A stretch of 33,823 nucleotides of DNA from Tidjanibacter sp. (GCA_017936005.1 JAGBGK010000072.1:1-33823); one strand, 5' to 3'. Counted from the first letter of the stretch, positions 16,865 through 26,070 are shown. Translations and numbers: made by a program. Notes: a model not told the origin generated them from the sequence alone.

Positions 16865-18655
16865 TTAGTTCCAGCAAGGAGTTTGGTCAATATTGGGGTT
16901 ACGGTCCACCTCCGAAGTGGGGAATTGGAACACATAGCATTTTTGGTAACTCTTTGGGTCAGCAGCCTTCCACACATTGCCCTTATCGGAGCCTTTGGTG
17001 TCGAAGAAGTGAACACCCGAGCCATAGGCGGGACCAAATACATTGGCAATATCCCTCCAACGGCGAATGTCGAACTGGCGCTGTCCTTCGCCAATGAGTT
17101 CCACGATACGCTCCTGTTTGATAGCCTCAAAGAAGGCCTCCTTGGTGCTATACTTCTCGGGAGCCAATTCGGGGAGGTTACCACGGTGGCGCACCTTATT
17201 AACCAATGCGAGTGCTTGGTCGGTATAGCCGCCATAGAATTCGTTGGCAGCCTCGGCATACATCAGATAAACATCGGCCAAACGAATCAGCGGGAAATCG
17301 TAGTCACCCTCATTGTTGTAGGCTCCTGCGTGGTCACGCACGAACTTACGGAAGATGAGTCCTGTTTCATCCTCACTCACAGTGAGCAGCTCCAACTCAT
17401 CACCTCCTGCGCCAACTGCAGTTCCGGTGTATTGCTTATACATATAGCGTTTTACACCGGTGTCTTTCAACTCCATCATCGTGGGCATACTCTCGCCGTT
17501 CCACAGCATTGTAGCCTTCATACGATAGTCTCTATTGCGGTAGGTTTCCGGATTGCAAGCGCCATTTTTGAGTTTTGCGTTGGGGTCCCTAACCACTGGC
17601 TCGCAGAAGTCGCCGGTGACGGTCGATTGGTAGCGGTCAATAATCTCCGAACGTGGAGTGAGTCGTCCGGGAGCCTTCTCAGTACTATAATTACCAAACT
17701 CATACATCAACTGCTCACTCTGGTCGGTACCCTGACCACCATAGGAGAGTGTCATAATCATCTCCGAGCAACCATCAGCTTCGGGTTGGAAGAGGTAGAA
17801 GTAGTTGGGCAGCACATCGCACTTACCAATCTCACCCCAATCGCCCGGCTCGCCATCACGGAAGAGTGTGAGTCCGTAGTCGTTGATAACATCCTCAAAG
17901 TCGTCCATAGCGGCCTTGTAGGCACTCAAAGCCTCGGTCTTGCTTGCCTTGAAGGTGCCCATCTCTGCCACCTCCGGCCAACCGAAGTTGTTCCACGAAG
18001 CCCAATAGAGATTCACCTTACCCCTCATTGCGAGGGCTGCAACCTTCGACGAACGGCCTTTGATGGTGGCACCCGGTTCGGGCAGTTTTTCGAATGCATA
18101 GGTAAGGTCTTCCACCATAAACTTACGCAAAGCGGCAATCGAAGTACGGCCAATGGTGTCCACTTGCTGCATATCGGTAACGATGTGATCCAGCAGAGGC
18201 ACATCGCCCCAGAATGCAACCAGCCTCAGGTAGACTGTTGCCCTCCACAATTTTGCCTCGCCAACAACCCTTTCGAGCATTTCCACGTCATCGGCATCCG
18301 ACACACCTTTGAGGAACTCGTTGGTGTGGTCGATAGTGTAGTTGAGGTGGTTGATGGCTGTGTAGCAACTCTTGTACATTGCATCGAAGCGGCTACCATA
18401 GCCAGAGGGTTTGAATTTGTTATTGTTCATCCTCACATACTCGCCGTGTCCATCGAGGAAAAACTCCTGATAGAAGACGTTGCGGCAGTGAGCCAATGTG
18501 CCATAGAGCGAGGTCTCTGCATCGTCCAGCGAATTCCAGAATTGGGTATCGCTCAGGCGGTCTGTGGGCGACTCAATGAGCAAATTGGGGTCGCAGCTCA
18601 CACACAGAATAACACCTGCTACGGCTGTCAATATTCTCTTTATACTCTTATTCAT
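16865..18655 (-). CDS. SusD/RagB-family outer-membrane glycan-binding lipoprotein
   Basis: The 596-residue surface partner of SusC, which captures oligosaccharides and lids the transporter. Lipobox VSC gives Cys21 from the chosen start. SusD features include LIESPTDRLSDTQFWNSLDDAE after the cysteine, helical repeats, and the C-terminal segment NEFYGGYTDQALALVNKVRHRGN followed by IKQERIVELIGEGQRQFDIRRW. An ATG at 18670 overlaps the SusC stop by one base (TAATG), but the ATG at 18655 is preceded by AAGGAAG and gives a cleaner signal peptide (MNKSIKRI), so I chose it. Either start leaves the mature protein unchanged. Confidence 0.95.
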   Translation of the reverse strand: MNKSIKRILTAVAGVILCVSCDPNLLIESPTDRLSDTQFWNSLDDAETSLYGTLAHCRNVFYQEFFLDGHGEYVRMNNNKFKPSGYGSRFDAMYKSCYTAINHLNYTIDHTNEFLKGVSDADDVEMLERVVGEAKLWRATVYLRLVAFWGDVPLLDHIVTDMQQVDTIGRTSIAALRKFMVEDLTYAFEKLPEPGATIKGRSSKVAALAMRGKVNLYWASWNNFGWPEVAEMGTFKASKTEALSAYKAAMDDFEDVINDYGLTLFRDGEPGDWGEIGKCDVLPNYFYLFQPEADGCSEMIMTLSYGGQGTDQSEQLMYEFGNYSTEKAPGRLTPRSEIIDRYQSTVTGDFCEPVVRDPNAKLKNGACNPETYRNRDYRMKATMLWNGESMPTMMELKDTGVKRYMYKQYTGTAVGAGGDELELLTVSEDETGLIFRKFVRDHAGAYNNEGDYDFPLIRLADVYLMYAEAANEFYGGYTDQALALVNKVRHRGNLPELAPEKYSTKEAFFEAIKQERIVELIGEGQRQFDIRRWRDIANVFGPAYGSGVHFFDTKGSDKGNVWKAADPKSYQKCYVFQFPTSEVDRNPNIDQTPCWN

Positions 18656-18669
18656 AACTTCCTTGCACA

Positions 18670-21600
18670 TTAGAGGGTGATGTTGATACCAAACGAATAG
18701 GTCTTGTTGAGAGGATAGAGGTCATTGAGATTGCTCTTCTCTGGATCAAGGCCCCTGAACTTGGTGAAGGTCAAAAGGTTGGTACCTGACAAATAGACTT
18801 TCACGTTACTTATACCTATGTTTTTGAGCATCTTTTTAGGCAGATTGTAAGCAACTTCAAGGTTCTTCAAACGTAGGTAACTCAAATCGTCAAACCAATA
18901 GTTGGTAGTCTCCATATTGGCCGTAGCCTGACCACCACCCGCCCTTGGCCACTCGCCATAGCGGTTGTCGTAGGTCCACTGTTTATTCCAATGGTCCCAA
19001 GTAGGAGCATAGCCCGTAGTGTCGAAGTTGAAGTTATTATAGCTGGTGCGCCAGTTGGCCATACGTCCATAGGTACCCTGCCACAGCATCGACAGCGAGA
19101 ATCCCTTCCAATGCAACTGCGTATTGAATCCGTAGTTGGTTGTTGGACGGTCTTGATTATATTGGGGGTATGCCACCATATCGTAGCGGTTTACCTGACC
19201 ATCACCATTGACATCCGTCAGCAACAAGTCGCCGGGGAATTTGCTCTGTGGTACGCCCCTATAAGTGTCCATCCAAGTCTGGTTGATAAAACCGGAATCG
19301 TGGTACATATAGGCAAAATTATAGGGCATACCAATCCAGATGGTACCCGTATCAAGATACTCATTCCACGAAAGCAGCAGCGATTGGTTGTGCGAAATAT
19401 TGAAGTTAATCAAGTAGCGCAGATCTTTCACCTTGTCGGCCCAAGTGATGTTCAACTCGGCACCCCTGTTGAGGAGGCTACCCATATTTTTCTTGGGAGT
19501 AGAAAGACCACCAATCATCATCGATGCGTTGGTGCTCTGAATCATACCTTCGGTGAGGCGATTGTAGTAGTCGGCCTCGATAGAGAGCCTATTCTTGAAG
19601 AAACCCAAGTCAACACCAACGTTAAGCACCGTTGTGGTTTCCCAAGTAAGACTCTCGTTGATAATCTTGGTACTTGTCAGACCCGACACCACTTGGTCGT
19701 TGATGTAGTATTTAGTACTTGTGAGGGTGTTCAGCTGCTGGTAGTTCGACACACCTGTGTTGTTACCCAACGAGCCGTAGGATACCCTGAATTTACCATT
19801 GCTCCACGCCTCGGGCATATAGGTCTGGAAGAAATCCTCCTCCGAGAACCTCCAACCTGCCGACACCGAAGGGAAGAGTCCCCACTGGTGGCCACGAGTG
19901 AAGCGTGAGTAGCCGTCGTAACGTGCATTGACCTCCAAGAGGTAGCGGTCGTAGGCCGAGTAGTTCACACGTCCCACAAACGACCTAAGGCCCGAAGCGG
20001 CCGAAGTACCCGAAGTGGTCTGCACATTGGTCAGTGCAGCGTTAATCTCGCTCAACGAGGGGTCGATACGCTCCTCCCTGCTTGCGCCCAGCGAGCGTGA
20101 GAAGTTGGACTCCTCGTTGTAGAGTACCAACATAGCGATGTCGTGATTACGTGCAATGGTTGTATTGTAGTCAATACGGGTGGAGAACTGACTCTTCCAG
20201 CCGGTCGAGATATTATTCTCGATACCTGCGTTGTTGGGCACATAAATCAACTCGGTTGGCGAGTCGGTCTGGAAGTTCCACGCAGGGCCGGTGGGCATAG
20301 GAGCCGAGGCCGAGAAGGTGTTTTGGAAGTGGATGATGTAGTCCACGGTCATTTTCAGCCCTTTCAGAGGCGACCAATCGAGGTAGGCCGAAGCGTTGGC
20401 CTCTTGACGGCTGCGTTTGCTGATGGTGCTATTGAGCATAGCCAGAGGGTTGTTCACACCCGAAATACTCTCGCCATAGGCCATCGTACCACCATAGTGT
20501 CCCGTTTCGGGGTCGTAGGGGTAGATGCCGGGGATGGCGTTCCAGAGGTTACCCGTGGAAGCCGACTGCGTGTTGGTCCAACTACCATCGAATCGAACAC
20601 CAATGTTGATGTTGTTCTTAACCTTGTAGTCGTAGTTGAAACGTGCGTTATATCGCTGGTGGTCATTGTTGAGGAACTGTCCCACCTCGTTCTGATAGCC
20701 ACCCGATGCGTAGAAGTTGGAAACATCGGTACTACCCGTTGCGGAGATATTGTAGCGTTGCATAATACCCGTGCGAGTAATCTGGTCCCACCAATCGGTG
20801 TTGGGATAGTTCACGGGGTCAATCATCTGCATAGCCAACCACTCATCCACCGTAGCATCCTTGAAATAGAGGTCTTTGAGCAGTACGCTCACTCCGTGCC
20901 TACGCTGTTGGAGGTGCATCACACGTGCATAGTCGGTGAGGAAGTGGAATGTGTTGGTAGGCTTCGAGATTGCATACGAGGAGGAAAACTTGACCTGTGT
21001 TTTCTGTGCGCTCTTACCGGTCTTGGTGGTGATGAGGATAACGCCGTTAGCACCACGAGCACCATACACGGCCGAGGCAGCAGCGTCCTTCAACACCGAG
21101 ATACTCTCCACGTCTTCCATATTCACACGGTCCAAAGTAAGACCAGGCAGACCATCAATAACAATCAGTGGCGAAGCATCATTGACGGTACCCATACCAC
21201 GAATGAGCAACTCGGCACTGTTGTTACCAGCCTCACCCGAAGCTTGTGCAACGGCCAAACCGGGGACCAAACCTGCCAAACCCGACGAGATGTTGGTTAC
21301 GGGGCGGTCTGCGAAGCCTTCGTCCACTCTCACCGTAGCAATAGAACCCGTGAGGTTGACCTTCTTCTGCACACCATAGCCCACAACCACCACATCTTCC
21401 AGCTGTGTGGCGTCCATTTTCATAGCAACCACCATCGATGGGTTGGAGGCATCCACCGCCCTACGCTGCGATGCGTAGCCAAGATACTCGAACTCCACAA
21501 TCTGCTCACCCACAGGCGAGAGAGCGAGGGTCCACTGACCGAAAGCATCGGTGGAGGTACCATTGGTGGTGCCCACCTGTGTTACAGTGGCACCAATCAC

Positions 21601-21999
21601 CGGTTCGCCCTTTTCGTCCATCACCACACCTTTGGCAACGAGTTGAGATTTTTGCGGCCCTGATGTTTTGGGTGCTGACGAGGGTGCTTTGGCATCGTTT
21701 TTAGCCATTAGCGACACCTGCTTGTCGTCTTTGATTGTGAATGAGATGCGTGTGCCTTCAAACAATTTTGCGAGCACCGTCTCAATGGCTTCGTCTTTCA
21801 CTGTGAGCGAGCACTTCTTGTCCAATCCGGGGAGGGAGTTGCTGTAAAAGAAGACGTAGTCGCTACCTCGCTCTATCTGTTTGATGACCGATTGGATTGT
21901 TTGGTCCTTAACGGATAGTGTGATTTGTGCCTGTACAACGGAGGGTAGTGCGACCATACACGCCACAATGAAAAGAACTCTTTTGACAAGTTTTTTCAT
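18670..21999 (-). CDS. SusC/RagA-family TonB-dependent transporter with STN signalling domain
   Basis: An 1109-residue outer-membrane transporter that takes up oligosaccharides with energy from TonB. Order of domains: signal peptide (1-24), STN domain (about 26-97), a carboxypeptidase-regulatory-like beta domain (about 122-205, GVVMDEKGEPVIGATV), TonB-box-like DVVVVGYG (about 209-216), plug (LKDAAASAVYGARGANGVILI) and a 22-strand-type barrel ending in ITL. The STN domain is found in transporters that pass a signal through a FecR protein to an ECF sigma factor, and both are coded just upstream. FecR stops 44 bases before its start. It is translationally adjacent to SusD. Confidence 0.96.
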   Translation of the reverse strand: MKKLVKRVLFIVACMVALPSVVQAQITLSVKDQTIQSVIKQIERGSDYVFFYSNSLPGLDKKCSLTVKDEAIETVLAKLFEGTRISFTIKDDKQVSLMAKNDAKAPSSAPKTSGPQKSQLVAKGVVMDEKGEPVIGATVTQVGTTNGTSTDAFGQWTLALSPVGEQIVEFEYLGYASQRRAVDASNPSMVVAMKMDATQLEDVVVVGYGVQKKVNLTGSIATVRVDEGFADRPVTNISSGLAGLVPGLAVAQASGEAGNNSAELLIRGMGTVNDASPLIVIDGLPGLTLDRVNMEDVESISVLKDAAASAVYGARGANGVILITTKTGKSAQKTQVKFSSSYAISKPTNTFHFLTDYARVMHLQQRRHGVSVLLKDLYFKDATVDEWLAMQMIDPVNYPNTDWWDQITRTGIMQRYNISATGSTDVSNFYASGGYQNEVGQFLNNDHQRYNARFNYDYKVKNNINIGVRFDGSWTNTQSASTGNLWNAIPGIYPYDPETGHYGGTMAYGESISGVNNPLAMLNSTISKRSRQEANASAYLDWSPLKGLKMTVDYIIHFQNTFSASAPMPTGPAWNFQTDSPTELIYVPNNAGIENNISTGWKSQFSTRIDYNTTIARNHDIAMLVLYNEESNFSRSLGASREERIDPSLSEINAALTNVQTTSGTSAASGLRSFVGRVNYSAYDRYLLEVNARYDGYSRFTRGHQWGLFPSVSAGWRFSEEDFFQTYMPEAWSNGKFRVSYGSLGNNTGVSNYQQLNTLTSTKYYINDQVVSGLTSTKIINESLTWETTTVLNVGVDLGFFKNRLSIEADYYNRLTEGMIQSTNASMMIGGLSTPKKNMGSLLNRGAELNITWADKVKDLRYLINFNISHNQSLLLSWNEYLDTGTIWIGMPYNFAYMYHDSGFINQTWMDTYRGVPQSKFPGDLLLTDVNGDGQVNRYDMVAYPQYNQDRPTTNYGFNTQLHWKGFSLSMLWQGTYGRMANWRTSYNNFNFDTTGYAPTWDHWNKQWTYDNRYGEWPRAGGGQATANMETTNYWFDDLSYLRLKNLEVAYNLPKKMLKNIGISNVKVYLSGTNLLTFTKFRGLDPEKSNLNDLYPLNKTYSFGINITL

Positions 22000-22043
22000 C
22001 TATTACACACAATTTTTAAGTTAATAATTTTGTTTGTTTTTTT

Positions 22044-23045
22044 CTATTCGTATAGTGCCCTACGCTCTGGATCCTCGCTGATGACAATCATATTGCCACT
22101 GAGCTTGCACTTTACCGGTGCCGTAAGGCTCATAATTTCGACTACATTGAGGAGGCTGCTGTTGCGGATGATACCCGAGAAGGTGTACTGCTTGACCTCG
22201 TCGGAGAGGAAAGCGACCTCAACATTGTACAACCTCGACAACATCACAGCAATCTCCTCGAAGTTCTCACCTCGGAAGACGAGTTGGTTTTTGCTCCACA
22301 GAGCCACCTCTTCCACATCTTCGATACGGTTTTTGGAAAAGTTCTTGCTGTGTACGGAGTAGGTTAGTTCGTCTTGTGGGTTGAGAATGTACTCAGAACC
22401 ATTGTCTGACAACACCTTCACACACCCTTCCACCACTGTTGTAACCACCGATTCGTCCTCATCGTAGGCCTTCACATCGAAACTTGTACCCATCACGGCA
22501 ATATCCAAGTGGGATGTTTCAACCTTAAAGGGCCTGCCATTCTTTGCCACGTCGAAATAGGCCTCACCTTCGAGTTTCACATTGCGCTTCACCACGCCAA
22601 AGTTGCGTGGGTAGGATAGTGTGGAGGCCGAGTTGAGTGCCACGTTTGTACCATCGGGGAGTGTAATGTTGGCCTTTTGTCCCCTTTCGACGGAGATGAC
22701 ATAAGGCTCCGAGTTGTGGAGCATCACGCCCAATATACAGCTGAGCACAATGGCCAAGCCTGCCACCAGACCACACACCTGCCCCACAAAAGTCGTGCAA
22801 CGTTGTGCAGATTGGTTTGTCTTGGTTTGAAACTCCTCCGAGCAGATTCTCTCTGCTACGTCCTCCCACACTTCGCCATTAATTTCATCGGCTATGATGG
22901 AGGATGCGTTGAGCCACTCGTCCTTGTAGAGGGGGTCGAGTTCGTCGTGCGCATCTCCACTCACAAACCACTCCACAAGTTGGTCTTTTTCCAACGGGGA
23001 GATGTTTCCGGCGAGGAGTTTATTGAGTAATTCGATGTTTTTCAT
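22044..23045 (-). CDS. FecR-family anti-sigma factor
   Basis: A 333-residue inner-membrane regulator that senses the state of the SusC STN domain from the periplasm and controls the sigma factor in the cytosol. Residues 1-85 form the cytosolic anti-sigma part, a single membrane segment lies at about 86-108, and a FecR domain follows (VISVERGQKANITLPDGT, LEGEAYFDVAKNGRPF, VMGTSFDVKAY). The C-terminal 80 residues match the DUF4974-type domain (FEEIAVMLSRLYNVEV), which resembles an STN fold. It lies between sigma factor (40-base gap) and SusC (44-base gap), the usual Bacteroidetes order. Confidence 0.93.
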   Translation of the reverse strand: MKNIELLNKLLAGNISPLEKDQLVEWFVSGDAHDELDPLYKDEWLNASSIIADEINGEVWEDVAERICSEEFQTKTNQSAQRCTTFVGQVCGLVAGLAIVLSCILGVMLHNSEPYVISVERGQKANITLPDGTNVALNSASTLSYPRNFGVVKRNVKLEGEAYFDVAKNGRPFKVETSHLDIAVMGTSFDVKAYDEDESVVTTVVEGCVKVLSDNGSEYILNPQDELTYSVHSKNFSKNRIEDVEEVALWSKNQLVFRGENFEEIAVMLSRLYNVEVAFLSDEVKQYTFSGIIRNSSLLNVVEIMSLTAPVKCKLSGNMIVISEDPERRALYE

Positions 23046-23085
23046 TCCAAAAAGATATATCTATTCCGAGTGCAAAATACTTACA

Positions 23086-23670
23086 CTACCTCTTAAATTT
23101 CTTCACAAAATTGTTGGCACGATAGAGTTGGGTTTCTACCGTTTTCTCTGCTATTCCGAGTTTCTGTGCAATCTCCTTGTTGGAGAGCCCCTGCAACTTG
23201 CTCATCACGAATATTTCACGGCGTGAGGCAGGCAGTTGAACGAGGATGTCGTTGATGTAGTCGGTCATAAAGCGAGCGTCCAACTCCTCGATACTCGAAT
23301 TGTCCAGCAGGGTAAGTCGTGTTTGCGTTGCGGCGATGTATTTGCCGTGCAACACCATTTTTTCGGTTTGTTTGAATACAAAATGTTTTGCAATGGTAAA
23401 GATGTAGGCTCCGAGCGAGCGTTCTTCGTTGAGATAGTCGCGTTTCTCCCAAAGTTTCATAAAGACGTTTTGGGAGATGTCGTCGGCAAGAGATTTGTCT
23501 TGCAGGAGAGTGTGAGTGAAGTTCCACACCTTGCCGATATATTTTTGGTAGAGCAGTTCAAACGCATCCATATCGCCTGCTTTGAGTCGCTTTACAAGCA
23601 ACTTTTCGGCAGCAGATATGGTGTTTTCACTGCTAATAGGTGTCTGAATAGCCAACGGCGAAGTCTTCAT
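23086..23670 (-). CDS. ECF RNA polymerase sigma factor
   Basis: A 194-residue sigma-70-family factor of the extracytoplasmic function type. Region 2 spans about residues 37-100 (AFELLYQKYIGKVWNF, DDISQNVFMKLWEKR) and region 4 about 138-190 (LPASRREIFVMSKLQGLS, then NKEIAQKLGIAEKTVETQL, the helix-turn-helix). It should direct polymerase to the PUL operon when the FecR partner signals that the glycan is present. A TATCTTTG box lies about 40 bases before the start. Its N-terminal 25 residues are not conserved-looking, so a later start is possible. Confidence 0.93.
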   Translation of the reverse strand: MKTSPLAIQTPISSENTISAAEKLLVKRLKAGDMDAFELLYQKYIGKVWNFTHTLLQDKSLADDISQNVFMKLWEKRDYLNEERSLGAYIFTIAKHFVFKQTEKMVLHGKYIAATQTRLTLLDNSSIEELDARFMTDYINDILVQLPASRREIFVMSKLQGLSNKEIAQKLGIAEKTVETQLYRANNFVKKFKR

Positions 23671-23710
23671 AGGTCGTAGGTTGTTGGGAGTAAGATCGAA
23701 GAAATGCTCC

Positions 23711-23718
23711 CAAAGATA
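23711..23718 (-). promoter_or_regulatory. Probable -7 box of the sigma factor gene
   Basis: On the - strand TATCTTTG (23718-23711) matches the Bacteroides -7 consensus TAnnTTTG, 40 bases before the sigma factor ATG. No clear TTTG lies 19-21 bases upstream; that place is occupied by the loop of the neighbouring terminator hairpin, so the -33 part is weak. Confidence 0.5.
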
Positions 23719-23761
23719 CTTTTTATTGGAGGGGTAAACGTGTACCCCTCCAATAAAAAGT
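23718..23761 (-). terminator. Strong hairpin terminator of the BACON/FISUMP lipoprotein gene
   Basis: A perfect 19-bp stem (23718-23736 with 23743-23761) with a 6-base loop, T-rich at the end in both directions (CTTTTTATT and AATAAAAAG). It lies 50 bases after the stop of the 700-residue lipoprotein. Its last base is the first base of the TATCTTTG box of the sigma factor gene, so termination of one unit and initiation of the next are packed together. Confidence 0.85.
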
Positions 23762-23810
23762 CATCAAAACAATCAGATTACAAATTGTGTGCGATTATTC
23801 TCAGAGATCT

Positions 23811-25913
23811 CTACTCCTGTACAAGGCGAACTGGGAAGCAAGAAGTTTTAGGCTGGGTAGTATTTACAAATTTAGTTGTATTAATACCGAAGAAACCAAT
23901 CTTTTTTCCATCGCTTGACACATTCTGACCAAGAGTTGAAGGATAAGCAACTGCGGCTGCTGTCCACTTGTTCTTAGAGGAACTATATGTATATTTACCA
24001 GAAGTTACACCGCTATACAGCGAAAGGTTTGCACCATCTTTCCAGTAGTTGTCATAAGTTCCTCCAACAAAAGTTGTCAAATCGCTCCAATCTGCTTCGG
24101 TAAAGAGCGCCCAACCATCAGGAGAAATCTTGTCGGTAAAATCTGTTGAACCTTCTGCACCATGACCCAATGCAAAAGCATTATAGAGGTAATTTCCATT
24201 GTAGAGATAACGCCTGCCTTCGGTTAAGGTGTCCTCTGTTCCAATGGCAGTACCGTCAGCATACTTGGTGGTGCAGAAATCCTCTGCAAGCCAAATCTTC
24301 GAGCCAATCTTCACGGTGGCGTGGTCCTTGACATCGCTGGTCAGAACATAGGGAGCAATGGTTGCGGTGCTTGCACCAGCCTGCTCGGTGAAGCTAATTT
24401 CCGAGCCATCGTCCTTGATGTAAACAACGGCTGCGTCTGTACCCTCACCTCCGTCGTAAACCACATTTGCAGGGTTCATATCGGGAATGGCAATGGTTGC
24501 ACCATCAAGTGTCAAACCACTTGCGAGATTGGTTCCATTGTAAACCACAACAACCTGCTTATCCTCAGTTGCACCAAGATACTCTTTGGTGATGGTTGCG
24601 ATAATGTCGCCACCAGCATTCTTAACGTGCTGAACATAGGAGGCTGTCCAATCGATGTCGTTTACTACAACAGAGTAGTAGTTTGCAGCAACAGCAACAT
24701 ACTCGGCCTGTGAGATAGTTACACTACCCTTTGCACCCTCGGCGTTGGTAAACTCAATAACGCCTGTGCGAGCAGCAGCAGTACTTGCCTCAACGGTAAC
24801 AACAAAACCCTCTCCTGTGGCACCTTCACTGACCGATACGGTTGCCCATTCGGGTTTGGAGGTAATGGTCCAAGCCGATGAAGTGGCGGGAATGATGGTT
24901 GCGGTACCACCAGCAGCAGCAAACTCAGCGGGAGCCTCGGCGGTTACATAAGGCACGATGATGGGCTGATAGACGTGTTTATTCTTACCCTTCGCTGCAT
25001 CATACATCGACACGGTCTTGCCTTCCCAAATAGTCTTATTAATGGTAGATCCATCGGCCAAAGTTACGGTAACAGTCATACCGTCTTTACACTCAAAACG
25101 TCCCACAATAAATTTGAGGCGCAAGGGAGTGGTTGTATTCAGTGTGGCGCCACCCTCAATCGAGCCAATTACCCTGTGACCCGTAGAAGCGATATTGGTG
25201 GTGATGATTTCACCGGTTGCAAGGTTTACGATACCCTTTGCATTGAGGAACTTATTCTCAGCCTGTACGTTACCGTCGGCTTTAGTTACAGTTTGCAACT
25301 GAACCTTAGTCACCCTATCCATACCCAACAGACCAATCTCCAAAATGGGAAGTGCGTGGGTGAAAGTCATCTGCACCTTATTGCCCTCGACGGGAGCAAC
25401 GCCACTGCCATAGAGGTAGTAGTCGTTGTTGGAGGTTGTCAGGCCACCATCTGTGGGAGTAAATATCTGTGTCGCATTGGAGACCCAAGGTGCGTATTTG
25501 TAGTCGGTGATGGGATCTCCTGCTGCTACAGCTCCAAAGTCGCCCGAAGCATTCAGTTTGCTGGGGTAGCCTTTGCAATATGGATACATTGCATAGTATT
25601 TTGTACCAGCTACAACCACATCCTCGCCTGCTGGGGCAAAGGTTGCTTTTGCTCCTGCATCTTCGGTAGCATAGGAAATATTGGCACTCAAAATGGCATT
25701 CTCGGCGTCAACACTAAATACACCGATTTGGTCGGCAGCCTCCCAAGCAGATACACCACTCGTAAGGCCAACCCTTGTAGCATCCTCATTATCGATACCT
25801 GCTACGAAGGTCAACTCACCCTCGGGTAATTCGGGTTTAATATTGTCGTTCACATCGGTTGCGCAACTTACCAAAACCAGCGCTGCGCTCAAAAAGAATA
25901 AAGATTTTTTCAT
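23811..25913 (-). CDS. Fimbrillin-like lipoprotein with BACON-like and FISUMP-like domains
   Basis: A 700-residue envelope lipoprotein (LVSC, Cys17). Residues 30-310 resemble the fimbrillin family of Bacteroidetes (LTFVAGIDNEDATRVGLT, then VFSVDAENAILSANISYA and MYPYCKGYPS). A BACON-like beta domain follows near 335-405 (AWTITSKPEWATVSVSEGA, ending TISQAEY), which is linked to carbohydrate or mucin binding in other proteins. The C-terminal 170 residues resemble a FISUMP domain (KIGSKIWLAEDFCTTKYADG, ending CFPVRLVQE). It follows a 44-residue gene by 22 bases and ends in a strong terminator, so it is not part of the PUL transcript, though it abuts it. Role in glycan binding is inferred. Confidence 0.75.
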   Translation of the reverse strand: MKKSLFFLSAALVLVSCATDVNDNIKPELPEGELTFVAGIDNEDATRVGLTSGVSAWEAADQIGVFSVDAENAILSANISYATEDAGAKATFAPAGEDVVVAGTKYYAMYPYCKGYPSKLNASGDFGAVAAGDPITDYKYAPWVSNATQIFTPTDGGLTTSNNDYYLYGSGVAPVEGNKVQMTFTHALPILEIGLLGMDRVTKVQLQTVTKADGNVQAENKFLNAKGIVNLATGEIITTNIASTGHRVIGSIEGGATLNTTTPLRLKFIVGRFECKDGMTVTVTLADGSTINKTIWEGKTVSMYDAAKGKNKHVYQPIIVPYVTAEAPAEFAAAGGTATIIPATSSAWTITSKPEWATVSVSEGATGEGFVVTVEASTAAARTGVIEFTNAEGAKGSVTISQAEYVAVAANYYSVVVNDIDWTASYVQHVKNAGGDIIATITKEYLGATEDKQVVVVYNGTNLASGLTLDGATIAIPDMNPANVVYDGGEGTDAAVVYIKDDGSEISFTEQAGASTATIAPYVLTSDVKDHATVKIGSKIWLAEDFCTTKYADGTAIGTEDTLTEGRRYLYNGNYLYNAFALGHGAEGSTDFTDKISPDGWALFTEADWSDLTTFVGGTYDNYWKDGANLSLYSGVTSGKYTYSSSKNKWTAAAVAYPSTLGQNVSSDGKKIGFFGINTTKFVNTTQPKTSCFPVRLVQE

Positions 25914-25935
25914 CGTCGTAATGGTTTTAGCAGTT

Positions 25936-26070
25936 CTACTCGGGTTGATAATCTTCGTACAACAAATCTTCGATTACACTCTCTTGGCCTTGCGAAAAAG
26001 CAATGCCACTCTCCACCGTACACTCTACCATGTCAAGCAGTGGAGCCTCATAAAGTTCACTCCTTTTCAT
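25936..26070 (-). CDS. Small 44-residue protein ahead of the BACON/FISUMP lipoprotein
   Basis: An ATG at 26070 opens a frame of 44 codons ending in TAG at 25936. It begins MKRSELYEAPLLDMVECTVE and ends EDLLYEDYQPE; it is strongly acidic at the C-terminus and has no signal peptide. The pattern (basic start, YEAP, hydrophobic VE run, then glycine/serine and an acidic tail) is one I know from short uncharacterised Bacteroidales proteins coded just before fimbrillin- or FISUMP-type lipoproteins. The downstream gene begins 22 bases later, so they are probably one transcript. Function is unknown. Confidence 0.7.
   Translation of the reverse strand: MKRSELYEAPLLDMVECTVESGIAFSQGQESVIEDLLYEDYQPE

Noticed and set aside
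16862-18673. A 603-codon open frame on the + strand, antisense to SusD
   Set aside because: It mirrors SusD codon for codon. Its openness follows from SusD rarely using TTA, CTA and TCA codons. The translation has no domain, signal or family pattern.
20143-21663. A 506-codon open frame antisense to SusC
   Set aside because: Same cause as above; SusC is unmistakable on the other strand and the antisense product looks like no protein family.
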